A stretch of DNA of 27,421 bases from Vicinamibacterales bacterium (GCA_041394705.1 JAWKHS010000034.1:1-27421), one strand, 5' to 3'; positions 1 to 8,139 are shown, counted from the stretch's first letter. The notes: a model not told the origin generated them from the sequence alone. Numbers and translations: made by a program.

Positions 1-1089
1 GCCGTCCACCGGCACGAGCTCGCCGCTTCGCACTTCCACCCGGTCGCCCACGGCCAACGCCGCCAGCGGCACCTCGACGACGGGGGCATCGGCGGCCTCG
101 CCCGTGATCCGTCGGGCGAATTCCAGGAACGCCACGCCGCGCAGGCTGTCGGCGCGCTCGAGCGCCGCCCGCTGCGCGCTGCGCTGCAGTTGCCGGGCGC
201 CGAGGAGCGCCGCGACGAGCATGGCCACCGAGTCGAACCAGAGCGGGCCCTCGCCCGCGACCGCGTTCCACGTGCTGGCCGCGCCGCCGATGGCGATGGC
301 GATGGCGACGGGCAGGTCGATGTGCACGAGGCCGGCACGGAGGCCCGCGGCCGCCGTCTGGAAGAACGGGCGCGCCGAGAAGGCCAGGACGGGGACGGCG
401 ACCAGGAGCGACAGCCAGCGGAAGAACGTCTCGTAGTCCGCCGCCATGCCGGAGGCCTCGCCCGCGTACAAGGCGCCCGAGAGGAACATGAGGTTCATGG
501 CGCAGGCGACGGCCACGCCGAGGCGGACGAGCCCGGCCCGGTCCTCGGCGCGCCTGGCGTCGTGCACCTTCGAGGCGCGGTGGAGGTGCGGCGTGTAGCC
601 CAGGCGGTCCAGCGCGCGGGCGATCGTCGAGAGACGCGTAGCGGCCGGGCGCCAGGTGATCTCGGCCACCGCGTTCCCATAGTTCAGGCGCACGTCCTCC
701 ACGCCGGGGAGCGCCCCGGGCAGCCGTTCGACGAGCCACACGCACGCCGCGCAGTGCACGCCCTCCAGATAGAGGCGCGTCCGCCGCCGGTCGGGGCCGA
801 GGGCCGTGGTCGCCTGGTCCAGCGCCCGCTCGTCGTCGAGGTCCTCGAAGCTGCGCCCCGTGACCGTGGCCGGCGGCAGCACGGCGTCCTGCCGCCTGGC
901 CAGCCCGTAGTACTGATCGAAGCCCCATTCGCGGATGAGCGCGTGCACCTGGCGGCAGCCGCCGCAGCAGAACTGTTCGGCCTCGCCGGCCTGCAGCAGG
1001 GCCGCCGGCACCGGCGTGCCGCAGTGCGCGCACGCGGCCGGGGCCGCGGGAGCGGCCCCGTCGCCCGGGACCACGAGGGCGGGCGTCAT
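1..1089 (-). CDS. ccoI: CcoI/FixI-type copper-translocating P-type ATPase, N-terminal part
   Basis: This is the first 363 residues of a heavy-metal P1B ATPase; the rest lies beyond the window start. FixI/CcoI proteins export copper across the inner membrane for assembly of cbb3 oxidase. Visible parts are an N-terminal metal-binding zinc-ribbon-like segment (C20-x2-C23 and C41, C42, C45), a heavy-metal-associated domain with the motif GVHCAACVW (C113, C116), at least three to four membrane helices (about 188-210, 224-240, 256-272, 285-297) and the start of the actuator domain ending VRSGELVPVDG. The catalytic DKTGT and the CPx helix are not in the window. The ATG overlaps the ccoH stop as ATGA and is preceded by GGAGGGG, which supports the start. 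The position at the end of a cco operon makes the CcoI assignment firmer than generic CopA. Confidence 0.93.
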   Translation of the reverse strand, partial: MTPALVVPGDGAAPAAPAACAHCGTPVPAALLQAGEAEQFCCGGCRQVHALIREWGFDQYYGLARRQDAVLPPATVTGRSFEDLDDERALDQATTALGPDRRRTRLYLEGVHCAACVWLVERLPGALPGVEDVRLNYGNAVAEITWRPAATRLSTIARALDRLGYTPHLHRASKVHDARRAEDRAGLVRLGVAVACAMNLMFLSGALYAGEASGMAADYETFFRWLSLLVAVPVLAFSARPFFQTAAAGLRAGLVHIDLPVAIAIAIGGAASTWNAVAGEGPLWFDSVAMLVAALLGARQLQRSAQRAALERADSLRGVAFLEFARRITGEAADAPVVEVPLAALAVGDRVEVRSGELVPVDG

Positions 1090-1646
1090 GGCCGGGGCCC
1101 CTCCGCCGAGGCCGCGACCGGATCCGCCGATGCTGGCGCCGGATCGACCACGTCCATCCTCGCCGCGTGCACGAAGTGCAGGGCGCGTTGATGGGTGTCG
1201 AGCCGGAACTCCCAGGCGCCCGGCTCGTCCACCCGCACGAGCGTCCGGTAACGGCCGGCCTCGGCCGGCAGCTCCACGAGCTCCCCGCGCTGGTTCAGAC
1301 GCGCGTCGGCCGGCCGGACGGCGAGCAGCTGTCCGACCAGGCCCGACACGGGCTGGCCCGCGCGGTCGGCCACCACCACGTCCACCGGACGGGGCATGCC
1401 GGGCAGGTGCGGAACGCCGGCGGGCAGCTCGTACCGGACGGACCAGCCGAGCTGACGGCTCTCCTCCTGCACGGCCTCGTCGACGTCCCACGCGCGCGCG
1501 GCTTCGTAGTAGCCCCGAATCGGACGCGGCGTGTCGGGCCGCGTGGCCACGTACACCAGCACGCCGGACGCCACGACCGACATCGTCAGGTGCCCGCCGA
1601 TGAAGATCGGCCAGCGGTACTCGGAGAGGACGCGCATCAGCTTCAT
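1086..1646 (-). CDS. ccoH: CcoH/FixH-family cbb3 oxidase assembly protein
   Basis: A 186-residue protein with one N-terminal membrane helix (about 13-34) followed by a periplasmic domain. FixH/CcoH proteins are single-span factors that associate with CcoN and are needed for stable cbb3 assembly. The features seen are the start MKLMRVLSEYRWP, the short extracytoplasmic segment GYYEAARAWD (45-54), which resembles the YY/D region of FixH proteins, and a beta-rich domain running to about 168. The tail is Ala/Pro/Ser-rich. The start is supported by GGGAG eight bases upstream and by ATGA overlap with the end of ccoG; the stop overlaps the ccoI start the same way, so the three genes are probably translationally coupled. 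The family call rests on context plus topology, since the sequence is divergent. Confidence 0.85.
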   Translation of the reverse strand: MKLMRVLSEYRWPIFIGGHLTMSVVASGVLVYVATRPDTPRPIRGYYEAARAWDVDEAVQEESRQLGWSVRYELPAGVPHLPGMPRPVDVVVADRAGQPVSGLVGQLLAVRPADARLNQRGELVELPAEAGRYRTLVRVDEPGAWEFRLDTHQRALHFVHAARMDVVDPAPASADPVAASAEGPRP

Positions 1647-3109
1647 GGCGTGGCTCCCGTACCGAACGGGCCGAGCAGCAGGAAGTCGATCTCCTTCCTG
1701 AAGCCGCGATCGGACGTGACCAGGTAGTGCACGGTCAGCTGACCGTTGCTGAAGAGCGCCCTGGGCACCGTGGTGACGGCGTTCACCGTGAGCACCTTCT
1801 CCGGCGTCACCACGACGGGCGACTCGCTGATGACCAGCGACGCCTCCGGCGGGCTCACCAGCGTCAGGGTGAACCGCTGCGTCTCGGGCAGCTGGTTCGT
1901 GAAGCGCACGCGCTGCTGGTTGGCGACCTCGCCGGTGTTCAGCAGCCGGTACGGCTCGCGCCCACCGCGCACGATCTCCACCAGCGCGTCGGCGCGGGTG
2001 AAGACGAGGACGCCCAGCGTGCCCCAGGCGACGAGCATCATCCCGAGGTAGGCGAGGTTGCGCGGCCGCCACAGGTGGCGGGTCGCGCCCTGCTGCTCGC
2101 GCTCGGACGTGAACTTGATGAGGCCGGTCGGGCGGCCGAGCTTGATCATCACCTCGTCGCAGGCGTCCACGCACTGCGCCGTCCCGATGCACTCCACCTG
2201 CAGGCCGCGACGGATGTCCACGCCGGTCGGGCACGCGCTCACACAGGCGCCGCAGTCGATGCAGGCGCCGGCGCCCGGGAGGAGCTCGCGCGCCCGGGTG
2301 CGGGGCTCGCCCCGGTCGGTGTCGTACGCGACGAGGATCGTGTCCTTGTCGGTCAGCACGTTCTGCAGCCGCCCGTAGGGGCAGGCGATCGTGCACATCT
2401 GGTCGCGGAACCAGCCGAAGTCGAAGACGATGAGCGCCGTGACGAAGGCGATGGTGAAGAGCGCGCCCGTCCACTGCTGCGGCGCGTGGAGCAGGCCCGG
2501 CGCGAGCGCGGCCCAGCCCGTGAAGTAGGCGACGAAGTTCGTGGCCATCGCCAGGCCCACCAGCAGGAAGAGCGCCCACTTCGTGGCCTTGATCGCGGCC
2601 TTGCGCGCCGACATCGGCTCCTTGTTGAGCCGCCGCTGGTTCGTCGGTCCGCCTTCGACGAGCGCCTCGATCGGGCGGAACAGGAACTCCAGGTACACCG
2701 TCTGCGGGCAGCCGAAGCCGCACCAGATGCGCCCGAACGTGGATCCCACGAAGAACACCGTCACCACCACGCCGAAGCCGAAGGCGGCGAGGAGCAGGTT
2801 GTCGGTCGGGTGGAACGTGGTGCCGAACAGGTGGAACCGCCGGGTTGCCAGGTCGAGGAACACGGCCGGGTTGCCGCCGATGGGGATGAGGGGCAGCGCG
2901 AAGAACAGCGCCATCAGGCCGTAGGCGATGCCGCGGCGGATCTTCCAGTAGTGGCCCTTGCGGACCACCGGGTGCATGAACTTCCGCGAGCCGTCCGCGG
3001 AGATGCTGTACAGCAGCTCTTCCGGCGGCGCCACCTCGTAGATGCGCTCGTGCCCCGCCGGCGCGCCAGGCGCCGGGCCGGTGTCCCGCGGATGGGCGGC
3101 AGCAGCCAT
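1643..3109 (-). CDS. ccoG: CcoG/FixG polyferredoxin, cbb3 oxidase accessory protein
   Basis: A 488-residue membrane iron-sulfur protein. CcoG is thought to reduce Cu(II) for copper delivery to cbb3 oxidase. It shows family motifs GFGCPQTVYLEFLFRP (131-146) and CPYGRLQNVLTDKDT (243-257), membrane helices near 62-77, 104-122, 177-193, 216-230 and 353-370, and a ferredoxin module with C283-x2-C286-x2-C289-x3-C293-P. In the second cluster the usual four cysteines are reduced to C307, C313 and C317, because the expected cysteine at 310 is threonine (ACG at 2182-2180). A C-terminal Ig-like FixG domain spans about 380-480. I chose the ATG at 3109 rather than an in-frame start at 3160 because GGGAGGTGAG lies directly upstream and it begins one base after the ccoP stop. 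Confidence 0.95.
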   Translation of the reverse strand: MAAAAHPRDTGPAPGAPAGHERIYEVAPPEELLYSISADGSRKFMHPVVRKGHYWKIRRGIAYGLMALFFALPLIPIGGNPAVFLDLATRRFHLFGTTFHPTDNLLLAAFGFGVVVTVFFVGSTFGRIWCGFGCPQTVYLEFLFRPIEALVEGGPTNQRRLNKEPMSARKAAIKATKWALFLLVGLAMATNFVAYFTGWAALAPGLLHAPQQWTGALFTIAFVTALIVFDFGWFRDQMCTIACPYGRLQNVLTDKDTILVAYDTDRGEPRTRARELLPGAGACIDCGACVSACPTGVDIRRGLQVECIGTAQCVDACDEVMIKLGRPTGLIKFTSEREQQGATRHLWRPRNLAYLGMMLVAWGTLGVLVFTRADALVEIVRGGREPYRLLNTGEVANQQRVRFTNQLPETQRFTLTLVSPPEASLVISESPVVVTPEKVLTVNAVTTVPRALFSNGQLTVHYLVTSDRGFRKEIDFLLLGPFGTGATP

Positions 3110-3110
3110 C

Positions 3111-3698
3111 TCACCTCCCGGGGAGGGGCTCCGGGGTGAACGGGTCGCCTTCCGGCGCACGCGGGTTGGAGGGATTCGTGCCCTGGATGCTGCGCACGAA
3201 GGAGACGACGGCGGCCAGTTCGTCGGGGCGCAGGGCGCGGCCCCAGGGCGGCATGCCCTTGGCCGGCCAGCCCTTGGCGACGCTCTGGAAGATCTGCTCG
3301 ACCGATCCCCCGTGGATCCAGCGCTCGTCGGTGAGGTTCGGTCCGATGAGCCCTTGCGCTTCAGGCCCGTGGCAGGGCGAACAGGAGCGGGCGAACCGCG
3401 AGGCGCCCGCGTCCACGATCGCCGGGCTGACGGCGCCCGCCAGCAGGTCCGCCGGCTTCGGCGGCACGAGCGGGTTGGCGTCGAAGTACGCCTGGACGTC
3501 GGCGACCGTCTGCGTGGTCTGCTGGCGGTACTCCGCGTCCATCGTGCCCTCGCCGAAGCTGAGGGCGTAGAACATCAGGTAGCCCGCCGAGAAGATGAGC
3601 GAGCCCCACCAGATGGCCATGAGCCATCCCGGCATCGGGTTGTCGTACTCCTTGATGCCGTCGATGTCGTGCAGGACCTTGTCTTCGTACTGTGCCAT
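3111..3698 (-). CDS. ccoP: Short monoheme CcoP, cbb3 cytochrome c subunit III
   Basis: A 195-residue subunit that relays electrons from soluble cytochrome c to the CcoO heme. The N-terminal FixP_N module is clear: DGIKEYDNPMPGWLMAIWWG (13-32) runs into the single membrane helix (about 27-48). The periplasmic part has one heme c site, C106-S-P-C109-H110, with the probable axial Met149 in AKGMPPWG. Textbook CcoP is about 300 residues with two CxxCH sites, so one cytochrome domain is absent. The reading frame is intact, with no sign of decay. The C-terminus is Pro-rich. A GAGGCGA ribosome site precedes the ATG. It lies 12 bases after ccoQ and 1 base before ccoG, inside the operon. Confidence 0.93.
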   Translation of the reverse strand: MAQYEDKVLHDIDGIKEYDNPMPGWLMAIWWGSLIFSAGYLMFYALSFGEGTMDAEYRQQTTQTVADVQAYFDANPLVPPKPADLLAGAVSPAIVDAGASRFARSCSPCHGPEAQGLIGPNLTDERWIHGGSVEQIFQSVAKGWPAKGMPPWGRALRPDELAAVVSFVRSIQGTNPSNPRAPEGDPFTPEPLPGR

Positions 3699-3710
3699 GG
3701 CGCAGTCGCC

Positions 3711-3911
3711 TCATCCCTGGGAAGTGGCGTCGATTCGGGTGCCCCGGCGGGGACCCGGGTCGTCGTCGAGCGCCATGCGCGCATGGGTCTCGAGATCCTC
3801 GGGCTTGGCCAGGAACACGCGGACGGCGACCACCGCGTAGACCACGACGAAGAACAGCAGCGACACGACGGCCAGGAACGTCGACGTGCTGGTGGCGAGG
3901 TCCGGCAGCAT
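3711..3911 (-). CDS. ccoQ: CcoQ/FixQ-like small cbb3 oxidase subunit
   Basis: A 66-residue protein with one membrane helix (about 11-33, rich in Val, Phe and Leu) and a charged cytoplasmic tail containing KPEDLETHARMAL. CcoQ subunits are small single-span proteins that stabilise the oxidase. Sequence conservation in this family is weak, so the call rests on size, topology and position between ccoNO (2 bases upstream) and ccoP (12 bases downstream), the standard NOQP order. Confidence 0.85.
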   Translation of the reverse strand: MLPDLATSTSTFLAVVSLLFFVVVYAVVAVRVFLAKPEDLETHARMALDDDPGPRRGTRIDATSQG

Positions 3912-3913
3912 GG

Positions 3914-6268
3914 CTACCTCGCGGGACCGTGGGCCGACGCCCGGGTGGGGGCTGCCGGCGGGTCAGCCGGCCGGGCCGCCCGCGCGGCGGGCGGCGCCTG
4001 GGGACGTGGGGGCGCGGCGGCCGCCGTGGGCGTGGCCGCGGGCGCCGCGGCAGGCGACGGCGCGAGCGTGGCGGCATAGGGCGCCTGCGCCTGCGGCCGC
4101 TTCCAGCGGATGTCGGTGCCCAGGCGCTGGAGGTACGCGGTGAGCGCCACGATCTCCTTGTCGGCGAGTCCGGTCGGGCCCTGCTGCGCCTCCACCTCGG
4201 TCGCGATGGCCGTGGCCTGCGTCTGCATGGCGGTCACCGCCGTGTCGATCTCGCCGTCGGTGTAGGGCACGCCGACCGACCGGAGCGCCCGCATCTTCGA
4301 CCCGATGAGCGCGGTGTCGAACGCGTCGGTCAGCAGGTGCGGATAGGCCGGCATGATCGAGCCGGGCGTCGTCGAGCTCGGCTGCTGCATGTGCCGGACG
4401 TGCCACAGCGACGGGTACTTGCCGCCGACGCGGTGCAGGTCGGGCCCCGTGCGCTTCGAGCCCCACTGGAACGGATGGTCGTACACGTACTCGCCCGCCT
4501 TCGAGTACTCGCCGTAGCGCTCGGTCTCGTAGGTGAACGGACGGACCATCTGCGAGTGGCAGTTGTAGCAGCCCTCCCGGATGTAGATGTCGCGACCGAC
4601 GACCTCGAGCGGCGTGTACGGGTGGACGCTGGCGATCTCCTTCACGTTCGACTTGTTGAAGAACATCGGGATCGCCTCGACGAGCGAGCCGACCGCCAGC
4701 GCGAGGGCCGTGAGCACCGTGAACGTCACCATGCGGCCTTCGAGCACGCGGTGGAAGCCGTGCCGCATCTCGTGCTGCAGCCGGTAGAAGGCGTGGTCGT
4801 AGGTGTTGGCGGGCGTGACCGCGCCGGGGACCGCCAGGTCCCGGACGAGCGGCGGCGCCACCACCTCGGGCTCGACCGCGTAGTCCGCGGGCGCGCTCTT
4901 GACCGTCTTGAAGATGTTCCAGCAGAAGACGAGCAACCCCCCGAAGAAGAGGAGTCCCGAGACCAGCCGCACCCAATACATGGGCACGATGCGGACGACG
5001 GTCTCGATGAAGTCGGGATAGACCAGCCGGCCGTCGGCCTCGAACGCGCGCCACATCGCCCACTGCGTGATGCCGGCCACCCACATGGACACCTGGTAGC
5101 CGATGAGGCCGACCGTGGCCACCCAGAAGTGGAGCGTCGCGAGCCGCTGCGAGTACAGCGGCGTCTTCCACAGCCGCGGCACGACCCAGTACAGGATGCC
5201 GAACGAGAGGAAGGCGTTCCAGCCGAGCGCGCCGGCGTGCACGTGGCCGATCGTCCAGTCGGTGAAGTGCGAGACCGCGTTGACCGACTTGATCGACATC
5301 ATCGGCCCTTCGAAGGTCGACATGCCGTAGTAGGTGACGGCCACCACCATGAACTTCAGGATGGGGTCCTCGCGCAGCTTGTGCCAGGCGCCGCGCAACG
5401 TGAAGAAGCCGTTCACCATGCCGCCCCAGGACGGCATCCAGAGGATCAGCGAGAAGAGCATCCCGAGCGTGGACGCCCATTCCGGCACGGCGGAGTAGTG
5501 GAGGTGGTGCGGTCCGGCCCAGATGTAGACGAAGACCAGCGACCAGAAGTGCATGATCGACAGCCGGTAGCTGAACACCGGCCGTTCGGCCGCTTTCGGC
5601 AGGTAGTAGTACATCAGGCCGAGGAACGGGGTCGTCAGGAAGAAGGCGACCGCGTTGTGCCCGTACCACCACTGCATGAGGGCGTCCTTCACCCCTGCGT
5701 AGGCGGAATAGCTGCCCAGCCACGAGTAGGGCATCGCCATGCTGTTGCCGATGTGCAGGATGGCGACGGCGACGATGGTGGCGATGTAGAACCAGATCGC
5801 CACGTAGATGTGCTTCTCGCGGCGGATGGCCAGCGTGCCGAAGAAGTTGACCGCGAAGGTCACCCAGAGGACGGCGATGACGATGTCGAGCACCCAGGGC
5901 AGCTCGGCGTATTCCTTCGCCTGCGTCGTGCCCGTGACCAGGGCGACGGCGGCCGCCACGATGAGCAGCTGCCAGCCCCAGAAATGGATCTTCGACAGCG
6001 TGTCGCTGAAGAGACGCGTCTTCAGCAGGCGCTGCATCGAGTGGTACGTGCCGCCGAAGATCATGTTGCCGCAGAACGCGAAGATCACGGCGTTCGTGTG
6101 CAGCGGCCGCAGGCGCCCGAACGTCAGGTACGGCGCCAGGTTCAACGCCGGCATGAAGAGCATCGCGGCGATGAGCACGCCCACCAGCATGCCGACCGCG
6201 GCCCAGACGACGGCCGCCAGGAAGAACAGCCGCGGCGTCCGGTCATCGTAACGAACGGTGTCACTCAT
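3914..6268 (-). CDS. ccoNO: Fused cbb3 cytochrome c oxidase subunits I and II (CcoNO)
   Basis: A 784-residue fusion of the catalytic subunit CcoN (about 1-460) and the monoheme cytochrome CcoO (about 500-725), reducing O2 to water with proton pumping. Visible ligands are H57 for low-spin heme b, H204 in WYGHNAVAFF plus H254/H255 in AGPHHLHYSAVP for CuB, and H342/H344 in IGHVHAGALGW for the hemes b. The TYYGMSTFEGP segment (312-322) carries the tyrosine region typical of cbb3. The CcoO part has one membrane helix (about 513-531) and heme site C567-Y-N-C570-H571 followed by SQMVRPF, with later Met639 in GSIMPAYP. The last 60 residues are an Ala/Pro-rich tail. The start MSDTVRYDD is preferred over an upstream in-frame codon at 6313 because homologues begin close to the first helix. 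Fused CcoNO proteins are known in several phyla. Confidence 0.96.
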   Translation of the reverse strand: MSDTVRYDDRTPRLFFLAAVVWAAVGMLVGVLIAAMLFMPALNLAPYLTFGRLRPLHTNAVIFAFCGNMIFGGTYHSMQRLLKTRLFSDTLSKIHFWGWQLLIVAAAVALVTGTTQAKEYAELPWVLDIVIAVLWVTFAVNFFGTLAIRREKHIYVAIWFYIATIVAVAILHIGNSMAMPYSWLGSYSAYAGVKDALMQWWYGHNAVAFFLTTPFLGLMYYYLPKAAERPVFSYRLSIMHFWSLVFVYIWAGPHHLHYSAVPEWASTLGMLFSLILWMPSWGGMVNGFFTLRGAWHKLREDPILKFMVVAVTYYGMSTFEGPMMSIKSVNAVSHFTDWTIGHVHAGALGWNAFLSFGILYWVVPRLWKTPLYSQRLATLHFWVATVGLIGYQVSMWVAGITQWAMWRAFEADGRLVYPDFIETVVRIVPMYWVRLVSGLLFFGGLLVFCWNIFKTVKSAPADYAVEPEVVAPPLVRDLAVPGAVTPANTYDHAFYRLQHEMRHGFHRVLEGRMVTFTVLTALALAVGSLVEAIPMFFNKSNVKEIASVHPYTPLEVVGRDIYIREGCYNCHSQMVRPFTYETERYGEYSKAGEYVYDHPFQWGSKRTGPDLHRVGGKYPSLWHVRHMQQPSSTTPGSIMPAYPHLLTDAFDTALIGSKMRALRSVGVPYTDGEIDTAVTAMQTQATAIATEVEAQQGPTGLADKEIVALTAYLQRLGTDIRWKRPQAQAPYAATLAPSPAAAPAATPTAAAAPPRPQAPPAARAARPADPPAAPTRASAHGPAR

Positions 6269-6412
6269 CGCAGGCCCCGCCCGACCTTCGGCACGCGCAG
6301 TTCCCCCCTGCAACGGCGCAAACAGGTCTCTCCCTGCCGCAGCGCAAGCATCGTTCCAGTCCGCTTGTGCGATGTTTCACGAGGTCGCGGGCACCCCTTG
6401 GGCCGGGAGCCG

Positions 6413-6452
6413 CCGGCCCGGGGAATACCCGGGGCGGAGTGGGGAATTGCCC
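6413..6452 (-). promoter_or_regulatory. Tandem degenerate GGGG-N3-CCCC palindromes upstream of the cbb3 operon
   Basis: Two elements lie in the 240-base gap before ccoNO. The first (6420-6430, centre 6425) reads GGGGAATACCC, with a GCGG arm at 6434-6437. The second (6441-6451, centre 6446) reads GGGGAATTGCC. Their centres are 21 bases apart, two helical turns, and 157 and 178 bases before the ccoNO start. Both are imperfect versions of the palindrome found at 11246, 15430, 16890, 19931, 20880 and 23458. I found no FNR-type TTGAT-N4-ATCAA box in this gap. The rest of the gap shows nothing else I can name. Confidence 0.45.
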
Positions 6453-6508
6453 GCACGGCGGCGTCCGGCGTGCCGCGTTTGGAGGGAATTGGCGACCATG
6501 TTGGTCGC

Positions 6509-7249
6509 CTACGCCCCCTGGCGAGGCGCCCGCGGCGGAGCGACGTCTCCCGCTTCCCCCGTCGACGGCGCGGCCGGCCGGCCGGTCCCGTCGGCGCCCG
6601 GCGCGGCTGCCGCGCCCTCGGCCGCCAGGCGCCGGCGCTGCCATGGCAGGTCGTGCCGGTACGCGGCCGCGTCGCCGTAGTCGAAGAAGCGGTGATACCG
6701 CCCGTGGGGAGCGGGGACGGGGCGCGCGTGCTTGATCGGGCACCAGTACTGCTCGGTGCGCGCGGCCACTTCGCGCACGTAGGCGAACAGGCCGTTCGCG
6801 TACGTGCAGAAGGTGCAGTTCGCCTTCTCGATGGCGTTCAGGTACCGGAGCTTGTGGCGGTCCAACGGGAAGTAGGCGGCGCGCGGCACGCGCGGGAGGC
6901 CGTAGGCCGGGAAACAGATCCACTGGTACAGCCACACCCACAGGTCGAGGAGCGCCAGCGGCACCAGCAGCGAGTAGATGATGGGCGCCGTGAGCAGGCT
7001 GAGCGGATGCGCCCCCAGCAGGTACTCCGGGACGCCCTGCCGGAAGCGCGCATGGAGTTCCCGCATCTCCCGGTCGAACTCGACCCGCCCGCGACGGACG
7101 CGGTACCGCCACCGCCGCCGCTGCTGGCGCGCGCCGCGCGCCAGGTCGCGCCGCAGGGCGTCGAGGCGGCGCGCCGTGCGATCGGCGTCGACGCCGCCCG
7201 CCCCGCCGCCGGAACCGGCGGGGCCGACCGTCGCGGGCCTCGGCGTCAT
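6509..7249 (-). CDS. Uncharacterised membrane protein with Cys motif (NCTFC...WCPIKH)
   Basis: I recognise this only as resembling a conserved hypothetical family and cannot name a function. It has 246 residues: an Arg-rich cytoplasmic N-terminus with an amphipathic stretch (about 21-75), a hydrophobic pair of segments (about 84-117, containing SLLVPLALLDLWVWLYQW), then a compact region with C145-x2-C148 and C170 in YWCPIKHARP. The three cysteines and H174 could bind a metal or take part in redox chemistry, which is inference. The C-terminus is Ala/Pro/Gly-rich and probably disordered. The ATG overlaps the stop of the PEGA gene as ATGA, so the two are probably co-transcribed. It lies 240 bases upstream of the cbb3 operon on the same strand. 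Confidence 0.8.
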   Translation of the reverse strand: MTPRPATVGPAGSGGGAGGVDADRTARRLDALRRDLARGARQQRRRWRYRVRRGRVEFDREMRELHARFRQGVPEYLLGAHPLSLLTAPIIYSLLVPLALLDLWVWLYQWICFPAYGLPRVPRAAYFPLDRHKLRYLNAIEKANCTFCTYANGLFAYVREVAARTEQYWCPIKHARPVPAPHGRYHRFFDYGDAAAYRHDLPWQRRRLAAEGAAAAPGADGTGRPAAPSTGEAGDVAPPRAPRQGA

Positions 7250-8124
7250 CGCGTCGGCCCCCGCGTCAGGCTGACGTTGAGCGGCGTGGTCTCGCCGTCG
7301 CGCACGTCGACGGTGGTCGCAAACGCACGGAAGCCCGGCGCAGACACCTCGATCCTGTGCGCGCCGACCGGCAGCTGCAGATCGTAGCTTCCGGGCTCGG
7401 AACTCACCCACCGCGCGCCGTCGACGGCGACCGTGGCGGTGCCCGGCTGCACGAGGAGCTCCAGCGTGCCGACGGCGACGCTCACCGGCGTGGCGCCCGG
7501 TGGCGGGGCGATCGGCGGCATGCCGGTCGGCGACGTGTAGGTCCCGTCCGGCGGCGGCGGCACCGGCGGCGCCACCTCCGGACGGCGGCTGGCCTCACCC
7601 GGTGGCAGCCGCATCATGTCGTGATGGACGGTGAAGGAGGATCCGGGCCGCAGGTACACGCTGTAGTCGGCGGTCTCGAAGCCCTCGAGGTAGAGCGTGA
7701 GGCGATGGCCGCCCGGCGGCAGGGGCAGGCGCTGGAAGATGCCGTCGAAGTCGTCGACGATGCCTGCGTAGAAGCCGTCCACGTAGACGGCGGCGCCGCG
7801 CTCACGGCAGTCGATGCGCACCTCGGCCCGGCTGTCGAACACGGGGAAGTACCAGTAGGGGTACGCCGGACGCGGCCACCACGGATACGGCCCGAAGAAC
7901 GGGTCGTAGAAGTAGCCGCCGATGAACACGAAGGACCCGCGCGACGACGGCACCCGCGGAGGCGGAGGGGCCGGACGGCGTGGCTGTGGCGCGCGTCGAT
8001 CGCGCGCCTGTTCGAGGACGGGGGGCGAGCCGTGGGTCGTCGTGGCGGCGGCGCCCGAGGGCACGGTCGCCGCGACGACCGCCCACGCGGCCGCCATCAG
8101 TGCTGCCCGAATGGTCGGAGTCAT
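7246..8124 (-). CDS. Secreted protein with two PEGA domains
   Basis: A 292-residue exported protein. An N-terminal signal peptide (about 1-27, ending SGAAA) is followed by a Pro/Arg linker and an unusually aromatic segment at 66-95, in which about half the residues are Tyr, Phe, Trp or Pro. Two PEGA domains follow: about 99-170 (with YVDGFYAGIVDDFDG and PPGGHRLTLYLEGFE) and about 217-287 (with TVAVDGARWVSSEPG and PVGAHRIEVSAPGF), separated by a Pro-rich linker. PEGA domains are beta-rich surface or periplasmic modules found in cell-wall and signalling proteins. The ATG at 8124 starts a proper signal peptide; upstream in-frame codons do not. The stop overlaps the next gene. No enzymatic motif was seen. 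Confidence 0.85.
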   Translation of the reverse strand: MTPTIRAALMAAAWAVVAATVPSGAAATTTHGSPPVLEQARDRRAPQPRRPAPPPPRVPSSRGSFVFIGGYFYDPFFGPYPWWPRPAYPYWYFPVFDSRAEVRIDCRERGAAVYVDGFYAGIVDDFDGIFQRLPLPPGGHRLTLYLEGFETADYSVYLRPGSSFTVHHDMMRLPPGEASRRPEVAPPVPPPPDGTYTSPTGMPPIAPPPGATPVSVAVGTLELLVQPGTATVAVDGARWVSSEPGSYDLQLPVGAHRIEVSAPGFRAFATTVDVRDGETTPLNVSLTRGPTR

Positions 8125-8139
8125 GGCACTACCACTCCC

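Noticed and set aside
6269..6508. FNR/Anr box before ccoNO
   Set aside because: I searched for TTGAT-N4-ATCAA-like sequence on both strands and found none acceptable.
3692..7387. Very long open frame (over 1200 codons) antisense to the cbb3 operon
   Set aside because: It is Arg/Pro/Gly/Ala-rich with no domain, and is a by-product of high GC opposite ccoNO, which has full family motifs.
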